Positions 16,666 to 23,663 of a DNA stretch of 27,862 nucleotides are shown piece by piece. Source of the DNA: Gammaproteobacteria bacterium (GTDB lineage: Bacteria; Pseudomonadota; Gammaproteobacteria; Arenicellales; JAOTYS01); the NCBI GenBank assembly GCA_029861795.1, contig JAOTYS010000014.1:1-27862 (forward strand), in the 5' to 3' direction. Below the pieces are notes generated by a model. It did no database searches. It was not told where the DNA came from and saw nothing but the letters and a program-made list of their open reading frames with translations. Position numbers and translations under genes: made by a program. Position 1 is the stretch's first letter. Each line of letters starts with the position of its first letter.

Positions 16666-16703
16666 GGATGTCGCCAGGAAGGCTCGCCTTTCTGGCGACA
16701 TCC
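16666..16703. repeat. Strong intercistronic hairpin in the ABC operon
   Basis: The arms GGATGTCGCCAGGAAGGC (16666-16683) and GCCTTTCTGGCGACATCC (16686-16703) pair along 18 positions with a single G-T wobble. The outer pairs close tightly on a tetraloop-like tip. It starts 20 nt after the binding protein stop. No T-run follows, so it is not an ordinary terminator; 3'-end protection or partial attenuation of the binding protein mRNA fits better. Confidence 0.8.
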
Positions 16704-16761
16704 ATGATTATTGATCATCTTCCAAACAGGACACGATCACCGGCAGTTAGCTGAGACGCGG

Positions 16762-16789
16762 CGGAACGCGGTCTGCACCGTGAGTTCCG
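16762..16789. repeat. Second, weaker hairpin before the permease-ATPase gene
   Basis: CGGAAC (16762-16767) pairs with GTTCCG (16784-16789), and CGGT (16769-16772) with ACCG (16777-16780), giving a two-part stem with small internal bulges. It lies between the strong hairpin and the TTG start at 16888. It may help set expression of the downstream gene, or be incidental. Confidence 0.35.
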
Positions 16790-16887
16790 TCCCCTACCAT
16801 AGAAAATTACCTATCAGTGCGAGCCGACAAAGCTGCTTGTATTGGCATCTGACCATTCGCAAAGTTTCCGTGAGGGGTTAGCTGACA

Positions 16888-18720
16888 TTGAACTCGAGCG
16901 ATAGCACGGTGCTGATCGAAACCGCACGCCGCTGGTTCGTGTTCGCTTTGTTGGCTCTAATTCTCGTCGCCTGCGGCGACGTGCCCAGCGGTGGCGAAGG
17001 CGCTCCGGGTGCGTCGTTCGAACAAAGTGCGACCAAACAAGATACCGAAGCCACAGAGGCAGAGCCCAAACGGAGCAGCGTAATACTAGAGGGATTCCGC
17101 GACGTCTATCGTTATGTACAGTCGCCTTTTCTTATTAACGGGGCGATTCTCGCGGTCCAGATAACGGCACTAGCGATGATTGGCGGCGTGTTATTCGGCC
17201 TTATCCTTGCGTTGATGCGGTTGTCGCATTTCGCGCCGATTAATGCCATTGCGTGGACTTATATATGGTTTATGCGCGGTACACCGCACCTGCTGCAGTT
17301 GGTGTTCTTATACGACGCGTTGCCGGTAGTTGGTATCAGGCTAGATACGTTTACCACTGCGGTGATTGGGTTTGCACTGAACGAGGCCGCGTTTAGTGCG
17401 GAGATCATTCGCGGGGGTATCTTGTCGGTCAACCGCAATCAGTCGATCGCCGCGGCATCGCTTGGTATGGGCCCCGTTCTTACTCTGCGACGTATTATCC
17501 TTCCCCAGGCAATGCGTGCCATCCTCCCTGCGATGGGTAACGATGTAATCAGCATGATTAAGCTGACGTCGCTGGCGTCGGTGATTTTCGTCAATGAGCT
17601 CACCTTCCGCAGTCAACAAATCGTATCGCAAAACTTCAAATTCTTCACCGTGTTTGCCGCGGCGGGAATCATCTATCTGGTGATGACTAGCGTGGTGTCT
17701 TTTGTGCAGTACATGTTGGAACGGCATTTCAACATAGAGATCGAGCGGCGACCGGGGGAGTCAGCCCTAGAGCGGATGCTTGGCTTCCGGCTGCAGCCGT
17801 GGAAACCGTTGCCGCAACCGCAGGCGGTACCTGTTACCGCCGAGTTGGCGCCTGTGGTGGGCGCCTCAACCAGTACACAAACACGATTGGAGGATCTGAT
17901 CGCATTTGAAACGGCGCAATCGCCCGTCGACGGCCCGGAAGGAGAGCCATTTGTGGTGTGCAAGGACGTATGGAAATCCTACGGGCACCGTGAGGTGTTG
18001 TGCGGCATCGATCTAATCGTAGGTCGTGGCGAGGTGGTGACCATCATGGGTCCTAGTGGTTCGGGAAAGAGTACCTTCCTGCGGATGGTGAACCACCTCG
18101 AAAGACTGGATCGTGGTGAGATCATCGTCGACGGTAAGCACGTCGGCTATGAGTGGATTAATGATGTTCTGCGTCCGACCAAGGATCTGGCGAAGGCCAG
18201 GGCGGACGCTAAGATCGGTATGGTGTTCCAGCACTTCAATCTGTTCGATCATTTGACCGCGCTAGAGAACGTCGTCGAGGCGCCGGTTCGAGTTTATAGA
18301 GAAGCTGTGGACACTGCTAAATCCCGTGGCATGGCCTTGTTGGAGAGCGTCGGACTCGCGCATCATGCGCAGCATTTGCCGCACCGACTGTCCGGCGGTC
18401 AGCAACAACGCGTGGCCATCGCACGCGCCTTGGCCACTTCGCCCCGGTTAATGCTTTTCGACGAGCCAACCTCTGCACTTGACCCCGAGCTTGTTGCAGA
18501 TGTGTTAGCAGTGATTCGCCGTTTGGCTGACGCGGGAATGACTATGATCGTCGTGACCCACGAGGTACGGTTCGCAAAAGAAGTTGCGGACCGCGTTATC
18601 TTTATGGACGAAGGAAAGATCGTCGAAGAAGGACCGCCTGAAGAGGTGTTAGAGAATCCTAAGCAGGCGCGCACACAACAATTCTTGAGTCTAGTGGAAC
18701 GGGAAGCGGGAACATTTTGA
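16888..18720 (+). CDS. Fused amino acid ABC transporter permease-ATPase with lipoprotein-like N-terminus
   Basis: The 610-residue protein joins two subunits normally encoded separately. Residues 1-29 look like a lipoprotein signal (RR at 14-15, hydrophobic core, lipobox L26-V-A-C29), followed by a polar Gly/Ser/Glu-rich linker (30-64). The permease of the HisM/GlnP type follows (about 70-280), with the EAA cytoplasmic loop at about 166-207. After a Pro-rich linker (about 300-350) comes the ATPase (355-610): Walker [10 protein letters not shown] (388-396), Q-loop FQHFNLF, signature LSGGQQQR (501-508), Walker [13 protein letters not shown] (521-532) and switch His558. The start is TTG, preceded by GAGGGG (16872-16877) with an in-frame TAG just upstream. 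A homodimer would make a complete importer for the binding protein encoded upstream. Confidence 0.9.
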   Translation: MNSSDSTVLIETARRWFVFALLALILVACGDVPSGGEGAPGASFEQSATKQDTEATEAEPKRSSVILEGFRDVYRYVQSPFLINGAILAVQITALAMIGGVLFGLILALMRLSHFAPINAIAWTYIWFMRGTPHLLQLVFLYDALPVVGIRLDTFTTAVIGFALNEAAFSAEIIRGGILSVNRNQSIAAASLGMGPVLTLRRIILPQAMRAILPAMGNDVISMIKLTSLASVIFVNELTFRSQQIVSQNFKFFTVFAAAGIIYLVMTSVVSFVQYMLERHFNIEIERRPGESALERMLGFRLQPWKPLPQPQAVPVTAELAPVVGASTSTQTRLEDLIAFETAQSPVDGPEGEPFVVCKDVWKSYGHREVLCGIDLIVGRGEVVTIMGPSGSGKSTFLRMVNHLERLDRGEIIVDGKHVGYEWINDVLRPTKDLAKARADAKIGMVFQHFNLFDHLTALENVVEAPVRVYREAVDTAKSRGMALLESVGLAHHAQHLPHRLSGGQQQRVAIARALATSPRLMLFDEPTSALDPELVADVLAVIRRLADAGMTMIVVTHEVRFAKEVADRVIFMDEGKIVEEGPPEEVLENPKQARTQQFLSLVEREAGTF

Positions 18721-18785
18721 TAAACGTGACGAGATAACTTGCGCAACGGTAAGTAATTCGCAACTTAGCATAGAGGTATCAATCA

Positions 18786-20177
18786 ATGAACACTGTGCAC
18801 AACCCAAATTCATGGGAAGCGCGTGATTTGCGCGCCTCTCTGCACGGCTTTTCAAATCTCGATGCATTACAACAATCGGGACCGTTAGTGATTGAACGCG
18901 GAGAGGGCGTATATGTCTACGACGTTCATGGCCGACGCTACCTGGAAGGCAACTCGGGCTTGTGGAACGTGGTGGCTGGGTTTGACAACGATGCCATTGC
19001 CCGGGCTGGCTGCGATCAGCTGTACAGGTTCCCAGCGTATCACACGTTTTTTGGACGCAACTGTCAGCCAACTATCGAGCTAGCCGAGCGTTTGGTTGAT
19101 ATCGCGCCAGTACCGATCAGCAAAGTTTTCTTTACCAACTCTGGGTCCGAAGCCAACGACACTGCGGTCAAGATGCTGTGGATGATCCACCGCGGCTTGG
19201 AGCAGCCGGAAAGACGCAAGATTATCTCCCGCAAGAACGCTTATCACGGTACCACCGCACTGACCGCAAGTCTGACCGGCAAGGACTATGTCCAGGCGTT
19301 TGGTTTGCCGTTATCGGAGGTCGTCTATACGGACTGCCCGCATCATTGGCGTTACGCCCAAAGTGGGGAGAGTGAGTCCGCGTTTGTCGAAAGACTCGCC
19401 GGCAATCTGGAGCAACTCATCCAGCGTGAGGGAGCGGGTACCATAGCGGGTTTCATTGCAGAACCGGTCATGGGTGCGGGCGGTGTTTTGCCACCGCCGC
19501 AGGGTTATTTTGAAGCGATTCAGAATGTCCTTCGCAAACACGACATACCGCTTATTGCGGATGAAGTGATCTGTGGTTTGGGTCGAACCGGTGAGATGTG
19601 GGGAACGCAGACCTTTCACATAGAGCCCGATGTGATCGTCACGTCCAAGTGTTTGACCGCAGGATATTTTCCGGCAGGCGCTGTGCTGGTCTCGCCGGAT
19701 ATTTATGACAAATTGATGCGGGCCTCAAAGGAGTTCGAAGAATTTCCCCATGGTTTTACCACCGGCGGACATCCCGTGGGCGCGGCGATCGGTTTGAAAG
19801 TGTTGGAGCTGCTCACCGAGGGTGGCATTTTCGCCAATGTCAAAGAGGTGGCGCCGCATTTTCAGCACAGGCTCAACGGGTTCGCCGATCACCCGTTTGT
19901 CGGCGAGGCGAGGGGTGTTGGCTTGATGGGGGCGTTGGAGATTGTCGCTGACAAGTCCACCAAGACGCCGTTCCCTGCATCTGTTGCGGTGGGCGACTTG
20001 ATTGCTGACACCGCGTTGACTCACGGACTCATCATCAGACCATTGGGCGACTCGGTTGTGTTCGCGCCTCCGTTCATTATTACTACGTCACAAATCGATG
20101 AGTTGTTTGACGCCTTGCGCTCAACTCTCGACCAAGTACAGTCCGAGCTCGCTCGAGCCACGGCGTCGGCGCGCTAA
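18786..20177 (+). CDS. Class III PLP aminotransferase (omega-amino acid / polyamine type)
   Basis: The 463-residue class III aminotransferase has the phosphate-binding TNSGSEANDTAVKM (117-130), the KNAYHGTT loop (150-157), cofactor Asp259 in IADEVICGLGRTG, and Schiff-base Lys288 in VTSKCLTAGYFPAGAV. SKCLTAGYFP-type lysine context and LEGNSGLWNV near the N-terminus match the beta-alanine/omega-amino acid:pyruvate transaminase group that also handles amines such as putrescine. It is a different subfamily from the transaminase at 5586, so the two probably act at separate steps. AGAGGTA precedes the ATG. It lies 65 nt after the transporter gene in the same direction and may be co-transcribed, suggesting that it acts on the imported compound or an early product. 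Confidence 0.9.
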   Translation: MNTVHNPNSWEARDLRASLHGFSNLDALQQSGPLVIERGEGVYVYDVHGRRYLEGNSGLWNVVAGFDNDAIARAGCDQLYRFPAYHTFFGRNCQPTIELAERLVDIAPVPISKVFFTNSGSEANDTAVKMLWMIHRGLEQPERRKIISRKNAYHGTTALTASLTGKDYVQAFGLPLSEVVYTDCPHHWRYAQSGESESAFVERLAGNLEQLIQREGAGTIAGFIAEPVMGAGGVLPPPQGYFEAIQNVLRKHDIPLIADEVICGLGRTGEMWGTQTFHIEPDVIVTSKCLTAGYFPAGAVLVSPDIYDKLMRASKEFEEFPHGFTTGGHPVGAAIGLKVLELLTEGGIFANVKEVAPHFQHRLNGFADHPFVGEARGVGLMGALEIVADKSTKTPFPASVAVGDLIADTALTHGLIIRPLGDSVVFAPPFIITTSQIDELFDALRSTLDQVQSELARATASAR

Positions 20178-20304
20178 AAATCGATCTGGTATGTAACAGA
20201 GCGGGCCAATGCGCAAACCGTGACTAGCAGCTAACGGTCTCTGGTCTTTCCAGACCCGCTGAGGACTCATAACGCGTCTTTCTGCCCCGGCATAACGGAC
20301 AATA

Positions 20305-21201
20305 ATGGGGAGCGCAAGGTCCCTCACAAAAAACACAAAGGGGATTAACATCTTTCGATCAGACCTGCGCGCCGGAATCGCGCTCTACTCACTGGCGATG
20401 CTGATCTTTGTAGTGATGGATAGCTTCGCCAAGGGACTTGTTGGCACGCAGCATATTGTGCAGGTCGTTTGGCTGCGGTTTGCTTTTCATTTTGTCACGC
20501 TTTGCGTTCTGGTTCCTCAGAAACGCACGATTGCGATGCGTTTTCGTACCCGATCATTCAAATGGCATGCGGCGCGCGGACTTTGCCTCACCTTGATGAC
20601 GTTCTTGTTCTACACCGGACTTCGTTACGTACCCCTGGCTGAAGCAAACATTTTAGCGAGCACGGCTCCCTTTGTGGTGGCAATTCTCGCCGTTGCCCTG
20701 CTGGGCGAGCACATTGGGGCCTTTCGTTGGGCAATGATTTGCGCGGGTTTTGTTGGTGCTCTGATCGTTATCCGACCAGGGCTCGGCTTTCTACATTGGG
20801 GTGCTGTGTTTCCCCTTTTGACGGCTGTTTGTTTTGCGATTGTTCAGCTCGTTTCGCGACGCCTGGCCCGTGACGAGAACGCTTGGACTACTTTGTTGTA
20901 CAGCGCGGGCTTGGGCACGGTGGTGGTGACCCCGCTGGGACTGGCATTTTGGGAATCACCCGGTGTTGGCACGCTGACACTGATGGCGTCTGTCGGCGTT
21001 GCCGCTGCGGCGGGAGATACCATGTTGCTTCGCTCTATCAAGCTGGCCCCCGCCTCTACGGTCGCACCGTTTCAATACACCCAGATCGTGTGGGCCATCT
21101 TGATCGGATACATTTGGTTCGGTGAGCTGACAGATTTTGTTGGCATCATTGGGGCTTCGATTATCGTCGCAAGTGGATTAGCATTGATGCGCCATACGTG
21201 A
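20305..21201 (+). CDS. EamA/DMT family transporter
   Basis: The 298-residue integral membrane protein has about ten hydrophobic segments in two EamA repeats. Examples are FVVMDSFAKGLV near the start, the first-repeat end PLAEANILASTAPFVVAIL, and the second-repeat motif LAPASTVAPFQYTQIVWAIL. DMT transporters of this type mostly export amino acids and metabolites through the inner membrane. The start is the ATG at 20305. The ribosome-binding site is weak, and I found no better alternative. It converges with the next DMT gene over a 120-nt gap with no obvious strong terminator. The APASTVAPFQYT motif also occurs in the third DMT gene (APASLIAPFEYT), so these two are likely paralogous. Whether it serves the catabolic island is not clear. 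Confidence 0.87.
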   Translation: MGSARSLTKNTKGINIFRSDLRAGIALYSLAMLIFVVMDSFAKGLVGTQHIVQVVWLRFAFHFVTLCVLVPQKRTIAMRFRTRSFKWHAARGLCLTLMTFLFYTGLRYVPLAEANILASTAPFVVAILAVALLGEHIGAFRWAMICAGFVGALIVIRPGLGFLHWGAVFPLLTAVCFAIVQLVSRRLARDENAWTTLLYSAGLGTVVVTPLGLAFWESPGVGTLTLMASVGVAAAAGDTMLLRSIKLAPASTVAPFQYTQIVWAILIGYIWFGELTDFVGIIGASIIVASGLALMRHT

Positions 21202-21321
21202 CAGGCCCGTCAATGGCTAGGTTCTGATCCTCGTTATATTGCTTTGAGTGAGTCGGCTCATCGGTGATCAATTTTGTGCCGCAGCTAGGTTAGGCAGGGC
21301 GCGGCCGCCAACGTCCCAAAA

Positions 21322-22203
21322 TCAATCTGTTTTATACTTGGTGCGTTGGCGCAGGCCGAGTACATGAAGTAGCAATGCCGACAACATGATCGTTCCACCG
21401 ATGAGCGTCGCCACTGCCGGCACCTCGCCGACACCTATCCAGGTCCAGATCGGGGCCAGGATAGGTTCTCCGAGTGCGTATAGGGTGAGTTCTACAGCGG
21501 GCACGGAGTGCGCCGCCAAGGCGAATAACACGCTTCCGATTCCTAACTGAAAGATTCCGAGCATCGCACACAACCCGATGTCGCCAATCGGTGCGCTCAG
21601 ACCTACACCCGTCAATGATGAAACGGATCCCCCAACCAAAGCACCGAATATTCCTGCATAAAGTACGGCGGGCGTCATATCTGTATGCTGACCGTAGCGA
21701 AGAGCTATGGCATACGCACCAAAAAACGCAACGCCGATGAGCGCCACAATATCTCCGAGCAAACCACCGGTATGGAGATCACCCCCCACCATGATCGCAA
21801 TCCCAGCGAGGGCCAAGATGATGGCGATCCACGTGGTCTTGGTCACTGTTTCTCTGAGCAGGATCCATCCTAGGACGGCCGCAAAGATGGGTCCAGACGC
21901 CATCAGCAGAACAGCGTTGGCAACGGTGGTGTGGGTGAGTGCGACAATGTTGCAAATCATGGCGGACCCGACAAACACTCCGGCCCAGATTCCCACCCCT
22001 CCTGTGGATGTAATAATTTTGAACGTCTTCGTGCGGTAACGGACTAGCAGTAGCGCTAGCACGAACAGGCCGAGGGTAGTGGAGCGGTAGAAATTGATTT
22101 GCCACTCGTTGGCCGAGTCGATGAAGCGAATGGTGACTCCCGTGATACTCCAAAACACGGGCGCCATTAACGCAAATACGCGATCGCGCGTGGTGTGAAC
22201 CAT
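21322..22203 (-). CDS. EamA/DMT family transporter
   Basis: The 293-residue membrane protein has about ten hydrophobic segments in the EamA pattern. It begins with RVFALMAPVFWSITGVTIRF and contains TVANAVLLMASGPIFAAVLG, YALGEPILAPIWTWIGVGE and a final LGLRQR tail. I chose the ATG at 22203-22201 because it overlaps the preceding gene's stop by one base (TGATG), a translational-coupling signal. A longer frame back to 22533 would overlap that gene by 330 nt and adds a non-membrane, arginine-rich stretch. It is more distant from the other two DMT proteins here. Substrate is unknown; export of a metabolite is the usual role. Confidence 0.87.
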   Translation of the reverse strand: MVHTTRDRVFALMAPVFWSITGVTIRFIDSANEWQINFYRSTTLGLFVLALLLVRYRTKTFKIITSTGGVGIWAGVFVGSAMICNIVALTHTTVANAVLLMASGPIFAAVLGWILLRETVTKTTWIAIILALAGIAIMVGGDLHTGGLLGDIVALIGVAFFGAYAIALRYGQHTDMTPAVLYAGIFGALVGGSVSSLTGVGLSAPIGDIGLCAMLGIFQLGIGSVLFALAAHSVPAVELTLYALGEPILAPIWTWIGVGEVPAVATLIGGTIMLSALLLHVLGLRQRTKYKTD

Positions 22204-23276
22204 CACGCGGATTGTTTTTCGGAAGGAGTTAAATCTACCCGGGGTAAGGGTTGCAGCGTGGCGCTTTGTGTGTCTGGTAGCGACAATTCGTTCCTGTTCG
22301 CAGGCACGTCGCTTTGATCCGAGACGTCTTCGCGTTGGGCTCGTTGAATGTGAATTTCGCGGCGAAAGACATAAAGGCTGCTGCCAATGAGCAGTACTAC
22401 CCCAACAACTGTTGTAGGTTTGGGCACTTCCGACCAGATAAGGTAACCAAACAAGACCGCCCATATGATATAGGTGTACTCGAAGGGCGCAATCAGGCTT
22501 GCGGGGGCGACCCAATACGCTTTGACTAGACAATAGAATCCGGCCGCAGCGTTCGCGCCAAGGAATACCATAAGGAGAAGGTCCGTTGTGCTAGGTAACA
22601 CCCAGGGGCGAATAAGAAACTGTAGCGCCGGACTCTCGGTTACGATATCACCGCCAACGAACGAGACCGCAAGACTCGCGACAATGCTGCCCAAGAAGAA
22701 TACGACCATGGAGTACAAGGACACTGTCCAGGGACGATCGTTGGGTCCGATAAATCGAGTGATAATCGTGTAACACGAGTAGGTAATTGCTGCCAATAAA
22801 GCGAGAACTACGGCGACGTTGCCGACATGACCGGCGGGACCGGCCGCGATTATTACTCCGAGAAAGCCGATGGCTACTGCGGTCCATCTTCTCGGACCGA
22901 CGTTTTCCTTTAGCAATAATGCCGACAGCACGGTGACAAAGATGGGTGCTGTGAATACGATGGTCACCACCTCCGCCAAGGGTAGCGAGGCGATGGCCAG
23001 GTAGTAACACAGGTAAGAAAGAAATCCGCACAGCCCCTTTAACAACAATAGCCCAGGACTGTGTGCAATAAATCCGCGCAAACCGCTGGTTATAGTGACT
23101 ACAACTGAGATCAGCAACAGTGCAATGATCCCGCGAATGAACACAATCTGCAGGACCGAGTAGCGATCGCTAAAGGATTTGATGATTACGTCTTGAAGTG
23201 AGAACAGGAAAAGCCCCACGACGATCATCATCATCCCCGTGACAGGGCGGTCGATTCCAGAATTTGAAATAGCCAT
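22203..23276 (-). CDS. EamA/DMT family transporter with C-terminal cytoplasmic tail
   Basis: This 357-residue DMT transporter has about ten membrane segments, including GLFLFSLQDVIIKSFS near the start, LPLAEVVTIVFTAPIFVTVL and VAPASLIAPFEYTYIIWAVL. A polar tail of roughly 50 residues follows (from FRREIHIQRAQRE to the end), longer than usual and probably cytoplasmic. It is the first gene of a two-gene leftward operon and overlaps the next start by one base. Its upstream region holds an ATC-N9-GAT dyad and the remains of a divergent LysR gene, so it was once, or still is, under LysR-type control. Confidence 0.87.
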   Translation of the reverse strand: MAISNSGIDRPVTGMMMIVVGLFLFSLQDVIIKSFSDRYSVLQIVFIRGIIALLLISVVVTITSGLRGFIAHSPGLLLLKGLCGFLSYLCYYLAIASLPLAEVVTIVFTAPIFVTVLSALLLKENVGPRRWTAVAIGFLGVIIAAGPAGHVGNVAVVLALLAAITYSCYTIITRFIGPNDRPWTVSLYSMVVFFLGSIVASLAVSFVGGDIVTESPALQFLIRPWVLPSTTDLLLMVFLGANAAAGFYCLVKAYWVAPASLIAPFEYTYIIWAVLFGYLIWSEVPKPTTVVGVVLLIGSSLYVFRREIHIQRAQREDVSDQSDVPANRNELSLPDTQSATLQPLPRVDLTPSEKQSA

Positions 23277-23334
23277 GACGGACGTATATGTGCGCGGACT
23301 CGTGCGATTTGAAAAGCAACTTTTTATGGGGGAA

Positions 23335-23378
23335 ACTATCGAAATACTCGATACTTATTTTACACCTGTACCGATAGT
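23335..23378. promoter_or_regulatory. LysR-type operator: ATC-N9-GAT dyad plus outer repeat
   Basis: TATCGA (23337-23342) and TCGATA (23348-23353) form a 6-5-6 dyad containing ATC-N9-GAT, the classic LysR-family recognition pattern. A wider pair ACTATCG (23335-23341) and CGATAGT (23372-23378) shares its left arm. It lies between the DMT gene start and the LysR remnant, where such sites occur for divergently transcribed targets. Confidence 0.55.
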
Positions 23379-23384
23379 AACATC

Positions 23385-23590
23385 ATGAAGTTCGAGCATA
23401 TTCGCACCTTTCTGGAGTGGCCGCCGGTGGAAACTTTAACCGAGCTGCGCAGAATCTGAATGTGACCCAGTCCGCCGTGAGCGCCCGGGTGAAATCAATG
23501 GGTCCCAAAGACAATGAAGCACTATACCAAGCGCTAGGGGCGCCAAGGTGGGTTGCCGTTGATAGCGCGTAGAGCTAGGGTGCAAATGCA
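23385..23590 (+). pseudogene. Truncated, frameshifted LysR-family regulator remnant
   Basis: From the ATG at 23385 the frame reads MKFEHIRTFLE, a standard LysR N-terminus, and then loses its frame. Restoring one missing G after 23417 gives VAAGGNFNRAAQNLNVTQSA followed by VSARVKSM, an unmistakable LysR helix-turn-helix. The unrepaired frame stops at TGA 23457-23459. From about 23505 the match decays further; RQGGLPL around 23541-23561 in yet another frame recalls the family's R.GV.LT segment. The effector domain, about 200 residues, is absent. The gene is dead unless the frameshift is a sequencing error, and even then it would be truncated. Confidence 0.8.
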
Positions 23591-23663
23591 TTTATTGATA
23601 TTCGCTAGCTTATGAGCCGGTGGATCAAGCATAGCTAAGATCGGCAACGAGGCAGTCATAAGT

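Larger units (their letters stand above)
23277..23663. other. Intergenic region with operator and regulator remnant
   Basis: These 387 nt separate the leftward DMT operon from the rightward FadB-like gene. They hold the LysR-type dyad (23335-23378) and a decayed LysR gene start (23385-23590). The last 70 nt before the FadB-like ATG carry a modest CGAGG ribosome-binding site and no gene that I can see. Confidence 0.6.

Noticed and set aside
16666..16703. Ordinary Rho-independent terminator
   Set aside because: The stem is strong but is followed by ATGATTATTGATC, not a T-run, and the operon clearly continues in function.
22204..22533. Long N-terminal extension of the middle DMT transporter
   Set aside because: It lies wholly within the other DMT gene, is arginine-rich and not membrane-like. 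The TGATG overlap marks the real start.
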